From positions 124,001 to 188,000 of the forward strand of contig NZ_WKFH01000003.1 in NCBI RefSeq assembly GCF_014884385.1: a stretch of 64,000 bases of DNA, given 5' to 3'. The notes under the pieces are model-generated. The model was not told the DNA's origin and ran no database searches. It was given only the letters and a program-made list of their open reading frames with translations. The position numbers were made by a program, and so were the translations under genes. This DNA comes from Phycobacter azelaicus (lineage in GTDB: Bacteria; Pseudomonadota; Alphaproteobacteria; Rhodobacterales; Rhodobacteraceae). Shown here piece after piece: positions 43,278 to 52,519 of this stretch (the stretch's first letter is position 1; each line of letters starts with the position of its first letter).

Positions 43278-45227
43278 TTAGTTCCCCTGCAACAGCCGCA
43301 AGAGCTGCTCTTTGGCCTCCTGTTCGATCCGGTCCCTGATCACCTCGTTGAGGTCCGCATCCGGGGCTATTTCGGTCTCCAGCTCTTCGCTCAGCTTTTC
43401 TCGCACCCGTTCTTTGGCCTCATCTTCGATCTCCTCAACCTTGGGGCGCAGCGCCCCCTCCAGATCGGGACGGATCCTGGGCGCGCTCCAAGGGCCGGTG
43501 ATAGCCACAGGGATCGACAACCCAGCCCCACCGTCAGAACCTTGCAGGGTTGGCGTAAAGCGGTAGTCGAGATCCCGCGCCCCGAGACCGACCCGACCGG
43601 CACCATCGGCCCTTAACCCTTTGATCGACAACAAAAGATCGGAATTGTTCAGATTGCCATCGGTGATCGCATAGCTTCCGGTCAGGCTCTCAAAAACCGT
43701 GCTGCCGCCATTGCCGCGCCCCTCGCGCATCAATCCCTCCAGATCAAAGCCGGTAAAGAAGCCCTTGCCCACCTCAAGCCAGCCCTTGCCGCTGAGCGAG
43801 CGCATGATCGCGTCAATCGAATTACCCACCCCCAAATATTCTAGCTCACCCAAAGCCGCACCATGCAGCCGCGTATAGCCCGCAGTCTGACCCAGAGCCT
43901 GTTCAAGCTGAATATCGTTGAACGCCAGCTTGCCCCCCACTGACAAACCGCTTCGGTTGTTTGCGACCAGCTGACCCGTCACCTGCCCGCCGAAAAGGGC
44001 TGCGGGCTGCGCCTTCAACACTGCACGGGCACGATCAATTGTCAGCGTCAGCTTGCTTTCGCCAAGTCTGTAGCCCGCTGCATCAAGACTTTTGAACGAC
44101 AGGACCGCAGTCGCATTCAGCTCCGACAGCGCAGAGGCATCGATCGGTTCCTTCGGCCAGCCTTCGTCACTGCCCCCAGCGCCGGAAGCGGAACTGCCCC
44201 CCGGGGTGGTCTCCGAGAGCCCCGGGAAAGAAAGGGCACCCGCCGAGAGCTGCGCTGTGACTTCGGGAACATCTTTGAGAACAAGATCCATGGCGCCTTG
44301 GATCAGGTTCCCATCCAGATCCAGCGAGAGATCTCGCAGCGCAAGACGCCCATCCGGGGTGTAGGTGGCATCGGCGCCAACCACGGCAGCCTGACCCGCC
44401 CCCTTCGGCAGGTTCACACCTGCAGCGCCGAAGGCTGACGCAAAGGCAGCCGTGTCTGATGTCTTGAGGGTAACGCGTCCGCTGCCTGCCCCTTCGATCC
44501 CGGCGCGCCCGTCAAAACGCATTACGCCCCCCGGCGCCGTGACCGTTGCGCCCACAGAAGACACCTTTCCCGCCAGAAACTCCGAAAAAGTGCCCACCTC
44601 ACCCTTGATCTGAACCGGAACCTGCACCGGCCGCAGTGTCGCCTCGATATTCACGGTACCGCTTGGATCAGGCCAGTTGAGCGCCAGATCGATCGCCTTC
44701 ATTTCGAAGACCTCGCCTCCGTATGGCGCATAGCGCAAAGAGGCCCCTGTCAGGGCGAGCTTTTCAATCTGCACTGGCAATGGTGCGGTCGCGGTCTCTG
44801 CCGCGACCTGAGCCGCATCAGAGCGATCTGCCACAGACGCATCCGGTGTCATCACCCAATTGCCGGTCCCATCTGCACGAGTCGCCAGGTTAAGCTGCGG
44901 CAACAGCGCCGTGATCTCCGTTATCCTGACTTCTCCGCGCAGCAGATCCGCTGCCGAGACGCCAATGGACATGCGCGCGGCTTCAAGCATCGGCTCAGGA
45001 CCTGCCCAATCGGCATTGGAGAGCGTAACTCCTTCGGTCCGGACCCCAAGCACCGGCCAGAGAGTGAAGCCCACTTCGCCCTTGAACTCAAGCTTGCGCC
45101 CGGTCTGTGCCTCAAGCTGCTGCGCGGCAAGCGAAGCAACCCTTTCCCCCGGCAGCATAAGAACCACGCCAATCAGCAAAGCCGCTGTCAGGATTATTGC
45201 CGAAAGAACCCGAATGATCAGCCGCAT
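43278..45227 (-). CDS. AsmA-family protein
   Basis: This 649-residue protein has an N-terminal membrane anchor (about 4-24) and a long beta-rich periplasmic region with the AsmA N-terminal domain and a C-terminal AsmA-like part (around 480-600), ending in a charged, Glu-rich helix. AsmA-type proteins are now viewed as bridge-like lipid carriers between inner and outer membrane; this is family knowledge. ATG 45227 is preceded by GGGGAGGG. It stands alone, convergent with the capsule unit. Confidence 0.9.
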   Translation of the reverse strand: MRLIIRVLSAIILTAALLIGVVLMLPGERVASLAAQQLEAQTGRKLEFKGEVGFTLWPVLGVRTEGVTLSNADWAGPEPMLEAARMSIGVSAADLLRGEVRITEITALLPQLNLATRADGTGNWVMTPDASVADRSDAAQVAAETATAPLPVQIEKLALTGASLRYAPYGGEVFEMKAIDLALNWPDPSGTVNIEATLRPVQVPVQIKGEVGTFSEFLAGKVSSVGATVTAPGGVMRFDGRAGIEGAGSGRVTLKTSDTAAFASAFGAAGVNLPKGAGQAAVVGADATYTPDGRLALRDLSLDLDGNLIQGAMDLVLKDVPEVTAQLSAGALSFPGLSETTPGGSSASGAGGSDEGWPKEPIDASALSELNATAVLSFKSLDAAGYRLGESKLTLTIDRARAVLKAQPAALFGGQVTGQLVANNRSGLSVGGKLAFNDIQLEQALGQTAGYTRLHGAALGELEYLGVGNSIDAIMRSLSGKGWLEVGKGFFTGFDLEGLMREGRGNGGSTVFESLTGSYAITDGNLNNSDLLLSIKGLRADGAGRVGLGARDLDYRFTPTLQGSDGGAGLSIPVAITGPWSAPRIRPDLEGALRPKVEEIEDEAKERVREKLSEELETEIAPDADLNEVIRDRIEQEAKEQLLRLLQGN

Positions 45228-45363
45228 AGCGCCCTCCCCTGCCTGTTGAGCCAAGGATACAGAGCGGCGGGAAGGGTGCAATAGCCGGGGTGAGTAGCCA
45301 AAAAATGACTGGCTCGGCTGAGGCCGCATGACAGTTTCATTTTAGGGCAGCACTGCTCGACGA

Positions 45364-46776
45364 TTACTCGCCCGCGACCAACGCTCCCCAAAGGTCATAT
45401 TCCCCGGCCTCGTCCACTTCGACCGTGACCAGGTCGCCAACGCTCAACCCTTCGGTGCCCTCGTCGATGAAGAGGTTGCCGTCGATCTCGGGCGCATCGG
45501 CCTTGGTGCGGCAGGTGGCGATGCCGTCTTCATCGATGTCGTCTACGATCACCTGGCAGATCTGGCCGACCTTGGCGGCCAGTTTCGCCTCGGAAATGGC
45601 TTGGGCCTTTTCCATGAACCGCTCCCAGCGCTCCTGCTTGACCTCTTCCGCCACGTGGTCCGGCAGATCGTTCGACCGCGCTCCGGCGACGTTTTCGTAT
45701 TTGAAGCAGCCAACCCGGTCGAGTTGCGCCTCATCCATCCACTCCAGCAGGTGCTGGAATTCGGCTTCGGTTTCACCGGGATAGCCGACGATAAAGGTGG
45801 AGCGCAGGGTGATATCGGGGCAGGTCTCCCGCCAGGCGCGGATTTCATCCAGCGTCTTGGCAGCCGCCGCCGGGCGCGCCATGCGTTTCAGCACATCCGG
45901 GTGGGCGTGCTGAAACGGGATGTCCAGATAGGGCAGCAGCGCGTTGTCCGGATCCGCCATCAGCGGGATCAACTCACGCACATGGGGGTACGGATAGACA
46001 TAATGCAGCCGCACCCAGAGGTCAGAAGCGGGTGCCAACGCGCCCAAAGCGCGGGACAGATCGGTGATATGACTGCGGATTTCGCCGTCTTTCCAAGGAT
46101 TCACGTCATACTTTCGATCCAGACCATAGGCCGAGGTGTCCTGGCTGATCACCAATAGCTCGCGCACGCCCGCGTCCACCAGCTTCTCCGCCTCACGCAG
46201 CACCGCATGAGCGGGCCGCGAGGCAAGCCGTCCACGCATGTCCGGGATGATGCAGAACTTGCACTTGTGATTGCATCCTTCCGAGATCTTCAGATAGCTG
46301 AAGTGGCGCGGTGTCAGGCTGACGCCGGTGGCAGGTAGAAGATCGACAAAGGGATCAGGGCTTGGCGGCACTGCGGCATGCACGGCATCCAGCACCTGTT
46401 CGTACTGGTGTGGGCCGGTGACGGCCAGGATGCGCGGGTGGTGCTCGCGAATGTAATCCGGTTCGGCCCCTAGACAGCCGGTGACGATGACCTTGCCGTT
46501 TTCCTTGAGCGCTTCGCCGATGGCTTCCAGGCTCTCAGCCTTGGCACTGTCGAGGAAGCCGCAGGTATTGACGATCACCGCGTCTGCGCCTGCGTAATCA
46601 GCCGAGATGCCATACCCTTCGGCGCGCAGGCGAGTCAGGATCCGCTCACTGTCCACCAGTGCCTTGGGGCAGCCGAGTGACACCATGCCAAGGGTCGGCT
46701 GGCCCTGGCGGGGGGCATCACCGAACTGAGCTTTCGGGGCGAGGTCGGGGCGGAGATCTGGCGGATTGCTGGTCAT
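45364..46776 (-). CDS. rimO: Ribosomal protein S12 methylthiotransferase
   Basis: This 470-residue radical-SAM enzyme adds a methylthio group to Asp88-equivalent of ribosomal protein S12. The N-terminal UPF0004 domain has three conserved cysteines ([23 protein letters not shown]), the radical-SAM cluster is CNHKCKFC, and the C-terminus is a TRAM domain. ATG 46776 gives a normal length; further upstream in-frame sequence is unlike the family. It is monocistronic. Confidence 0.96.
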   Translation of the reverse strand: MTSNPPDLRPDLAPKAQFGDAPRQGQPTLGMVSLGCPKALVDSERILTRLRAEGYGISADYAGADAVIVNTCGFLDSAKAESLEAIGEALKENGKVIVTGCLGAEPDYIREHHPRILAVTGPHQYEQVLDAVHAAVPPSPDPFVDLLPATGVSLTPRHFSYLKISEGCNHKCKFCIIPDMRGRLASRPAHAVLREAEKLVDAGVRELLVISQDTSAYGLDRKYDVNPWKDGEIRSHITDLSRALGALAPASDLWVRLHYVYPYPHVRELIPLMADPDNALLPYLDIPFQHAHPDVLKRMARPAAAAKTLDEIRAWRETCPDITLRSTFIVGYPGETEAEFQHLLEWMDEAQLDRVGCFKYENVAGARSNDLPDHVAEEVKQERWERFMEKAQAISEAKLAAKVGQICQVIVDDIDEDGIATCRTKADAPEIDGNLFIDEGTEGLSVGDLVTVEVDEAGEYDLWGALVAGE

Positions 46777-46987
46777 GGCAGCGCATATAGTACGCGGGCC
46801 TGGGTTTGGGAATGGATGATTTGTCGGGCTCCACATGCCAAACGCTGCCCCCTGCTGCGCAGCAGCGCCCGGCCCAAGGCGGCCAGAGGGTCTTCGGCGC
46901 AGCCAAGGCGGGCGCGGGCGCAGGAGCACTTTGCCTTTACCCCTCCCTGCGGTCGGGGATCAAAGCGCGAGCTTCGCGTCCAAAAAA

Positions 46988-47260
46988 TCAGTCTTGGGAA
47001 ACGTCTTCTGAGGCGCGCAGACTGCGCAAGCAATTTGCATTGTTACATTCCACAGGTGCTTCGAGGGCATGCTCGTGCGTCGCCAGCCAGCGCTCGCATT
47101 TCTCGACGCAATCGCAGGCTCTGCAACGGTTGACCATATTAGCCCAGTCCTCCGGGGTGATCTCGCCTTCGGCAAAGGCCTTGGCCAGATCCACGTCTAC
47201 TGTTTTCGCCATGAGCCCCAACAGTCTCAGATGGACGAGCGCATCACCCAGCGGCTGCAT
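46988..47260 (-). CDS. Small Cys-rich protein (DUF6455-like), copy 2
   Basis: This 90-residue protein has a helical N-terminus and a Cys cluster C-x-x-C-x-x-x-x-C in CRACDCVEKCERWL, followed about 18 residues later by CNNANCL. This matches the small DUF6455-type family of Rhodobacterales, in my recollection. The upstream gene is a paralogue with the same Cys spacing. GAGAGGG lies 6 bases before ATG 47260. The Cys pattern suggests a metal or Fe-S site; function unknown. Confidence 0.78.
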   Translation of the reverse strand: MQPLGDALVHLRLLGLMAKTVDVDLAKAFAEGEITPEDWANMVNRCRACDCVEKCERWLATHEHALEAPVECNNANCLRSLRASEDVSQD

Positions 47261-47308
47261 GGCAAACCCTCTCGCTTTCTCCGGCGATGTCGCCTAACGC
47301 CTCCCCCA

Positions 47309-47593
47309 TCACAAGGATGGCTCGCTCAGATAGCCGAGCAGGTCCCTGTTACGACAATAATCCGGCGTCTCTGCCAGCACACCCGGCTTGCTTGAGGTCT
47401 GCAGCAAGCTTTGGCATTTTTCCGGGTGCGCGCAACGCGTGCAACGCAAGACTGCCTCACCGATCTCATCAAAGTTCAGCCGACCCGCGATGGCTTCTTC
47501 CTGAAGATCCAATCCCAGCGCCTGCCCCATATCATCAAACAGGGCCGCATGCGTTCTTAGTTTGTCGCCTTGCTGTCGCAAACTATCATCCAT
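47309..47593 (-). CDS. Small Cys-rich protein (DUF6455-like), copy 1
   Basis: This 94-residue protein has CTRCAHPEKCQSLL and, later, YCRNRDLL, the same layout as the gene 48 bases downstream. The DEIGEAVLRC helix before the Cys cluster matches DWANMVNRC in the other copy. ATG 47593 is chosen because GGGAGAA lies 6-7 bases before it; a TTG at 47665 in frame would add an unsupported extension. Its function is unknown; tandem duplication is likely. Confidence 0.78.
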   Translation of the reverse strand: MDDSLRQQGDKLRTHAALFDDMGQALGLDLQEEAIAGRLNFDEIGEAVLRCTRCAHPEKCQSLLQTSSKPGVLAETPDYCRNRDLLGYLSEPSL

Positions 47594-47695
47594 CGCGCGT
47601 TCTCCCAGATGCGTTTCATGCATAAGGGTAGCAGGACAGGACTCGGCCACCTTGATACAGGTCAAGGCTGCAAAACACGGGTCCCGCGCACAACG

Positions 47696-48058
47696 TTAAA
47701 GGTCTGTCAAATAAGCGCGCACCGCGTCCTGTACCCGCCGGAAGCGGTCCCCGCCCAGTTTCTTGCCACCGTACCAGCGAGTGACGATGATGACATGATT
47801 ACTGATATCCTCCCGTTCCATCATGCGCAGGATCACCATGCCGGCGCCGCTTTCTCCGTCATCCGCCTTGAGGCCGCCAGTCGGCAGCATGGCCGCCCAG
47901 GTGTTGTGCGTTGCCTTTGCGTAGGCACGGTCGGTCTTGAGTTCCCCAAGCACCGCATCCACATCCCCGCGCGATGAAACAGGTGCGCCGCTAACCGCAT
48001 AGCGGGATCCGCGATCCGTCAGGACCACGCCCAGTTTTCTTATCTGGATCTCCCCCAC
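47696..48058 (-). CDS. YigZ/IMPACT-family protein
   Basis: This 120-residue protein consists of the UPF0029/IMPACT N-terminal domain only. Visible are SRYAVSGAPVSS, KATHNTWAA, DDGESG and the signature RWYGGKKLGGDRFRRV. Full-length YigZ proteins are about 200 residues and carry a second domain, so this is a short form. It may act in translation control by analogy with IMPACT. It starts 2 bases after the stop of the M48 gene, so the two are co-transcribed. Confidence 0.88.
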   Translation of the reverse strand: MGEIQIRKLGVVLTDRGSRYAVSGAPVSSRGDVDAVLGELKTDRAYAKATHNTWAAMLPTGGLKADDGESGAGMVILRMMEREDISNHVIIVTRWYGGKKLGGDRFRRVQDAVRAYLTDL

Positions 48059-48060
48059 GA

Positions 48061-48783
48061 TCAGTTCAGCCCGTAGCGTGTGATGGTTTCCTGCACGATG
48101 CGCACCCGGTCTGGGTTGGCCGGATGGGTGCCAAGAAACCTGTCCCCGGGATCAGGTAGACGGTCAAAGAATTTCACGCCGACGCTGGGACGGTAACCGG
48201 CCTTGTGGGTTATGAGAGTACCCAACCTGTCGGCCTCAAGCTCAAACTCCTTGGAGTAACTGCGCGCGCCGACAATTGCGCCTAGATCCTGCGCGTTAGA
48301 AATATCCGCCGCGCTGCCCCCGGCCAGACTGGCAAGCCCCGCCAGAAGCACCGAACCTGCAACCGCGTTCTGTTGCTGGCGCGCCAGATGCCCCTCTATG
48401 TGATGAGCCGCCTCATGAGCCATGACAAAGGCAAGCTCATCCTGATTTGCGATCTGCACCAGCATCGCGCGGGTAAAGGTGATCACGGGCTGCCCGTTGC
48501 GCGAAAGGCTCTGGTATGCGTTTGGCGGCGCTTGTGGGTCCGGATCAATCCCAATGGCGAAATTGCAGTTCATGCCGCTCGTCTGCGCTCGGCACGTCCG
48601 TTCCGCGACAGGCTCAACGCGCGCTTTGACCGTGGCAAAAGCTGCCTGAGCTTGCTGCTCAGACAGTCCGGCAACCGCCGGTCCTTGACCGACCTGGGGC
48701 GCATCCAGCGTTGATAGCGGGGGCACCGGAACCGCACAGGCTCCCAGTACGCCGAGGACAAAACTCAAAACTACAAAGCGCAT
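48061..48783 (-). CDS. M48-family lipoprotein metalloprotease
   Basis: This 240-residue protein begins with a lipoprotein signal (LGVLGAC, Cys16 as lipid site). The zinc-protease motif HEAAHH is near residue 122, with the third ligand Glu in EFELEADRLG about 55 residues later. It resembles BepA/LoiP-type periplasmic proteases that act on outer-membrane protein assembly. It is the first gene of a unit with the YigZ-like gene. Membrane (inner or outer) cannot be decided. Confidence 0.9.
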   Translation of the reverse strand: MRFVVLSFVLGVLGACAVPVPPLSTLDAPQVGQGPAVAGLSEQQAQAAFATVKARVEPVAERTCRAQTSGMNCNFAIGIDPDPQAPPNAYQSLSRNGQPVITFTRAMLVQIANQDELAFVMAHEAAHHIEGHLARQQQNAVAGSVLLAGLASLAGGSAADISNAQDLGAIVGARSYSKEFELEADRLGTLITHKAGYRPSVGVKFFDRLPDPGDRFLGTHPANPDRVRIVQETITRYGLN

Positions 48784-48949
48784 CTTGAAATCCTTGTCTT
48801 GGTTACGCAGTCATATGATCCCGGTACCGCAAGGATCAACCGCAGCCCCACATCGATTTCGATGCACGGAGCGTGTTCTACCCGGCGCATCCCCTTTTCT
48901 CCAGAGCAGCCACTTGCCAATCGAGGCCCCTGAGTGGCAACATCGCCAT

Positions 48950-49189
48950 ATGTTTACTATCGAACACGAATTCGACTCTACCATTGTGACACTGGTTGAT
49001 GAGGGCGAGGCCCCGCTGCTGGAAGATATTGTCATCAACGCCTTTTCAGAATGCGTCACAGTAGAACAGTTTGACCCGCGAACTGATCGCGTGGAGAAAA
49101 TTACCCTGTCCTACGGGCAGCTACGTGATCTGGCAGCAGCGCTGGACCTGCCAGAGGGTGTCTATCGGCTCGTCCCGGAAGACTCTTAG
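48950..49189 (+). CDS. Small conserved hypothetical protein
   Basis: This 79-residue acidic protein (MFTIEHEFDSTIVTLVDEG...) has a beta-rich first half and a C-terminal segment LRDLAAALDLPEGVYRLV. I recall close relatives in many Rhodobacterales genomes, always as hypothetical protein. No signal peptide, Cys or metal motif. ATG 48950 is chosen because earlier in-frame sequence is not protein-like. It stands alone and is divergent from the M48 gene. Confidence 0.7.
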   Translation: MFTIEHEFDSTIVTLVDEGEAPLLEDIVINAFSECVTVEQFDPRTDRVEKITLSYGQLRDLAAALDLPEGVYRLVPEDS

Positions 49190-49402
49190 CCCTGACAGAC
49201 CGTGTCTGCGCACCTCGAGCTGTCGCAGCACACTCCAATAAACTCCCGTGCGGCCAAGTACCCCGATAAATATTCGCTAAAGCGCATCACGCTTTGCTAC
49301 CCGCATCCAAAAGTTACTATACAGTTCACGCGCATCACTTCACAGTGTGACGTGCCTCCTGCCTTTCAATCTGATTTTTTGTTTTCTTCGGTGCCTGGCC
49401 TT

Positions 49403-49840
49403 ATGGACAAAGAACAACGTCTCCTGAAGTTCCTGAGCGCAGCCTTTGGTGATACCCCTCCGGCAGACATAAAAAACAGCATCACTGAGGATGCGACCTT
49501 TTGTGGCCCCATAACCGGCGGACGCAGAATTCCGATGCTGGAGTGGGCCGAATTCTCGCATGTGATCCGAGGGCTGGTGGGACCGGCGACTTTCGAGCCT
49601 TTGAATGTCATTTCACAAGGCGACTGGCTATCCTTGCGCCTTGAAATCAAAGCCGAGTGTCTGGTGTCCGACAAGACCGTTACCGGGTACGACTGCCTGC
49701 TGGTGCGTTTTGAAGGGGACCGCATAGCCGAGTATATCGGCCATATGGACTACCTGACATTCTTCGAGCAGCTTGAATTGGTCCCATCTGGCGCTCTGCA
49801 TGCCTGCCTCAGTGGGCAGCGCCTGACGTGGAAATCGTGA
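49403..49840 (+). CDS. SnoaL/NTF2-like fold protein
   Basis: This 145-residue protein shows the pattern of the NTF2-like (SnoaL, ketosteroid-isomerase-like) fold: an N-terminal helix, a central region with DATFCGPITGGRRI, then strands ending in YDCLLVRFEGDRIAEYIGHMDYLTFFEQL, the typical last strands. No catalytic residues can be assigned. The composition is a little lower in GC than its neighbours. ATG 49403 is the likely start; a long in-frame upstream extension is not protein-like. Confidence 0.65.
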   Translation: MDKEQRLLKFLSAAFGDTPPADIKNSITEDATFCGPITGGRRIPMLEWAEFSHVIRGLVGPATFEPLNVISQGDWLSLRLEIKAECLVSDKTVTGYDCLLVRFEGDRIAEYIGHMDYLTFFEQLELVPSGALHACLSGQRLTWKS

Positions 49841-49943
49841 CCCAGTGGATTTACAATTCCCAACGGTCAGCCTGAGATGGGAATGTCCATAGTATCCCTG
49901 AAACCAGACACATAAGAGCTGCAGCAAAACCTCTTTGTACCCC

Positions 49944-49980
49944 GTCCCAAAGCGAATTAAGGTCAATCGCGCTTCGGGAC
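49944..49980. repeat. Imperfect hairpin in the gap before the nitroreductase gene
   Basis: GTCCC-A-AAGCG pairs with CGCTT-C-GGGAC around a loop of about 15 bases. No U-tract follows. The 292-base gap 49841-50132 holds nothing else I can assign. Confidence 0.4.
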
Positions 49981-50132
49981 CATGAACACTCCGGGACATT
50001 TGCAAACTCACCCGCACACAGTGCGAAATTGCGCACGTCCATCATCGTGATCGACCTCAGCCGGGTCCCGGGCTCTTGAAAAACAGCTTGGCTGGCCAAC
50101 ATATGAAGCACGAATGTAAAAAGGTTTCACAT

Positions 50133-50711
50133 ATGCCTGAACGCAATGATGCCGCCCTGGAGTTCCTTTTGACCCGCCGGTCGCGGCCTGCAAAAACACT
50201 GATGGCGCCAGCCCCGACACGCGAAGAGCTCGTGCCGCTGCTGACTGCCGCGGCGCGCACCCCCGACCACGGGAAGTTGGAGCCTTGGCGCTTTATCGTG
50301 GTGGAAAAACCAGCCATGGCACGACTGGCGGAACTGACAACCGCCGCCGGAGAGCGGCTGGGCAAATCTCCCGAAGACATCGCGAAGGGGCGCAGCCAGT
50401 TTGATCTTGGGCAGCTTGCGGTTGTTGTGGTCGAAGTTCCGACAGAAAGCCCGAAGATCCCTGCGATCGAACAGACCTATTCTGCCGGTGCCGTTTGCCT
50501 CGCCCTCTTGAATGCAGCCCTTGCCGCCGGCTGGGGTGCGAACTGGCTGTCTGGCTGGGTCAGCCATGACCGACAGTTCTGCGAAGACGCCTTTGCTCTG
50601 GCTCAGAACGAACGGATTGCCGGGCTGATCCACATTGCAACTGAAGCCACAAAACCGCCTGAGAGACCCCGCCCGGATCTCAAGCGTATCACCAGTTGGA
50701 TAAGCGAATGA
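50133..50711 (+). CDS. Nitroreductase-family FMN oxidoreductase
   Basis: This 192-residue protein belongs to the nitroreductase superfamily of FMN-dependent, NAD(P)H-using enzymes (YdjA-like small form). Visible are the RRSRPAK FMN-phosphate site near residue 15, ARTPDHGKLEPWRFIVVE (about 42-60) and GAVCLALLNAALAAGWGANWLSGW near 125. ATG 50133 follows AAGG. Its stop codon overlaps the next start (ATGA), so it is coupled to the CysZ-like gene. The natural substrate is unknown. Confidence 0.92.
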   Translation: MPERNDAALEFLLTRRSRPAKTLMAPAPTREELVPLLTAAARTPDHGKLEPWRFIVVEKPAMARLAELTTAAGERLGKSPEDIAKGRSQFDLGQLAVVVVEVPTESPKIPAIEQTYSAGAVCLALLNAALAAGWGANWLSGWVSHDRQFCEDAFALAQNERIAGLIHIATEATKPPERPRPDLKRITSWISE

Positions 50712-51400
50712 TATTTGACGCCTTTTTCAAGACGCTGGCGCAAACCGGAGACCCGCGTTTTCGCCGGGTCCTTCTACTTGGGGTCGGCCTCACGCTGACC
50801 TTGCTGATCGCTGCCTACGTGCTCTTCTTTTTTGGAGTGCAATGGCTGGTCGGCCCGCAGGTCACCCTCCCGATCCTCGGGGAGGTCACCTGGCTGGATG
50901 ATTTCCTCTCCATCGGCTCGGTCTTTCTGATGATGGTCTTGTCCGTGTTTCTGATGATCCCGGTTGCCTCGGCCATTACCTCACTTTTTCTGAACGAGGT
51001 CGCACAGGCCGTAGAGGATCGTCACTATCCGAACCTACCAAAAGCCACAGAGCCAACCTTCCTTGAAGGGCTGCGGGATACGGTCAATTTCCTCGGGGTC
51101 CTGATCCTGGCCAACCTTTTGGCCTTGGCGCTCTATTTCATGTTCGCACCAGTGGCCATGTTCATCTTTTGGGGCCTCAATGGGTTCTTCCTCGGCAGGG
51201 AGTACTTCACGCTTGCCGCTGCGCGCAGGGTTGGCATGCCAGAAGCGCGAAAACTGCGCCGCAAGCACATGGGCACGATCTGGCTTGCAGGAACGCTGAT
51301 GGCGATGCCGCTCTCCATTCCGCTCCTGAACCTCGTTATCCCGATCCTCGGGGCTGCCACGTTTACACATATCTTCCACGGCCTGCCAAGGCACGACTAG
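50708..51400 (+). CDS. EI24/CysZ-like membrane protein
   Basis: This 230-residue inner-membrane protein has four to five hydrophobic helices and fits the EI24/CysZ family (segments EVTWLDDF, LFLNEVAQAVEDRHYP, FWGLNGFFLGREYF with the conserved G-R-E-Y-F). E. coli CysZ is a sulfate channel; the Rhodobacterales members are often unassigned. The start overlaps the nitroreductase stop as ATGA. Sulfate transport is only an inference from the family. Confidence 0.85.
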   Translation: MIFDAFFKTLAQTGDPRFRRVLLLGVGLTLTLLIAAYVLFFFGVQWLVGPQVTLPILGEVTWLDDFLSIGSVFLMMVLSVFLMIPVASAITSLFLNEVAQAVEDRHYPNLPKATEPTFLEGLRDTVNFLGVLILANLLALALYFMFAPVAMFIFWGLNGFFLGREYFTLAAARRVGMPEARKLRRKHMGTIWLAGTLMAMPLSIPLLNLVIPILGAATFTHIFHGLPRHD

Positions 51401-51461
51401 GAAAACGAGGCACTCCCGCGCCCGCAGGCGCACAGCCCAAGGCTCTTACACCTTCACAGGC

Positions 51462-51500
51462 TTGGGCCCGGCGCCTCGCGATGCGCGGCGCCGGGCCCAA
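51462..51500. repeat. REP-like palindromic element B
   Basis: TTGGGCCCGGCGCC and GGCGCCGGGCCCAA are perfect 14-bp inverted repeats with an 11-base centre (itself CGC..GCG). The right arm and its extension CGG match element A at 36737-36753. It lies between two convergent genes. Confidence 0.75.
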
Positions 51501-51523
51501 CGGAAGGAAGTCTTTCTCAAAAA

Positions 51524-51551
51524 GACGGACGACGGACGACGGACGACGGAC
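51524..51551 (+). repeat. Four tandem copies of a 7-base unit
   Basis: GACGGAC is repeated four times without interruption, just right of REP-like element B and before the DUF1467 gene. Such a simple repeat is prone to slippage. Confidence 0.85.
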
Positions 51552-51581
51552 GGTAGCATCCGCCGAACTGCCCTGCGACAC

Positions 51582-51857
51582 TCATTCAGGATCGGGGATC
51601 CTGTCGAACCAATCGAAATCGTTGACGCTGATCACGCCAGAAAGGATAATCCCTGCGACCACCGCCCATATGACCAAAGAGGCTACAGTGGTGATCCAGG
51701 CCTTCTGCTTCAGATAGTGGTGCTCAGGCGCTCCGGCATGGGTTCCCGGTACGATCTCGCCCTTGTCCCCTTGAGTTTCCAGACGGATCGGAATCACGAT
51801 CAGAAAGGTCATGAACCAAATCACCGCATACAGCACCAGTCCGGATGTAATTCCCAT
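51582..51857 (-). CDS. DUF1467-family membrane protein
   Basis: This 91-residue protein has two transmembrane helices (about 5-24 and 53-74) and matches DUF1467 of alphaproteobacteria (LVLYAVIWFMTFLIVIPIRLETQGD, then GTHAGAPEHHYLKQKAW). It lies 54 bases downstream of mce on the same strand, an arrangement I recall as frequent in Rhodobacterales, so the two are probably co-transcribed. Function unknown. Confidence 0.9.
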   Translation of the reverse strand: MGITSGLVLYAVIWFMTFLIVIPIRLETQGDKGEIVPGTHAGAPEHHYLKQKAWITTVASLVIWAVVAGIILSGVISVNDFDWFDRIPDPE

Positions 51858-51911
51858 CGCGCCTTCACTCCACTAGCCCCGCGCTATGCTCAGCGCGCGG
51901 TACAGATAGGG

Positions 51912-52316
51912 TCAAACCTGCTCCAGTTCCACCAGGCAGCCATTGAAATCCTTAGGATGCAGGAACAGAACCGGCTTGCCGTGTGCGCCGATCTTCGGCT
52001 CACCCGACCCAAGCACCCGCGCGCCCTGCTCTTTCAGGTGATCGCGCGCTGCCAGGATATCCTCCACCTCGTAACAGACATGGTGAATGCCGCCCGACGG
52101 GTTTTTTTCCAGAAAGCCCTTGATCGGCGAGTCATCTCCCAGGGGGTACAGCAACTCGATCTTTGTGTTGGGCAATTCGATAAACACAACCGTCACGCCA
52201 TGATCAGGCTCATCCTGCGGCGCGCCCACCTTGGCGCCGAGCGCATCACGGTACTGGGCTGAAGCGGCCTCAAGATCCGGCACGGCAATGGCAACATGGT
52301 TCAATCGACCGATCAT
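51912..52316 (-). CDS. mce: Methylmalonyl-CoA epimerase
   Basis: This 134-residue protein has the glyoxalase/VOC fold and the methylmalonyl-CoA epimerase motifs (NHVAIAVPDLEAA, ELLYPLGDDSPIKGFLEKNPSG, GGIHHVCYEV, LFLHPKDFNGCLVELEQ). Metal ligands are His in LNHVAI, His in GIHHV and the terminal Glu. It interconverts methylmalonyl-CoA epimers in propionate breakdown. ATG 52316 follows GGAGAA. Confidence 0.95.
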   Translation of the reverse strand: MIGRLNHVAIAVPDLEAASAQYRDALGAKVGAPQDEPDHGVTVVFIELPNTKIELLYPLGDDSPIKGFLEKNPSGGIHHVCYEVEDILAARDHLKEQGARVLGSGEPKIGAHGKPVLFLHPKDFNGCLVELEQV

Positions 52317-52519
52317 GACGGGTGTTCTCCTCTGACAAACTGTTCGCCCCTCAATACGGGCAGCACGCTCCACCTGGCAAGTGCGCCAAATCGCACGGGA
52401 CGTGGCGTCTGCCTCCAGCCCCCTGCGGCAAAGTCTCACGAACATGCCTACCGCGCGTTAACCTGTAATTAGCCTCAAATCCATAGCGTCGAGCCCGTAT
52501 CCCGCAAGGAGTATGAGTT

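Noticed and set aside
51524-51551. Possible CRISPR array
   Set aside because: Seven-base units follow each other with no spacers; no cas genes are in the window.
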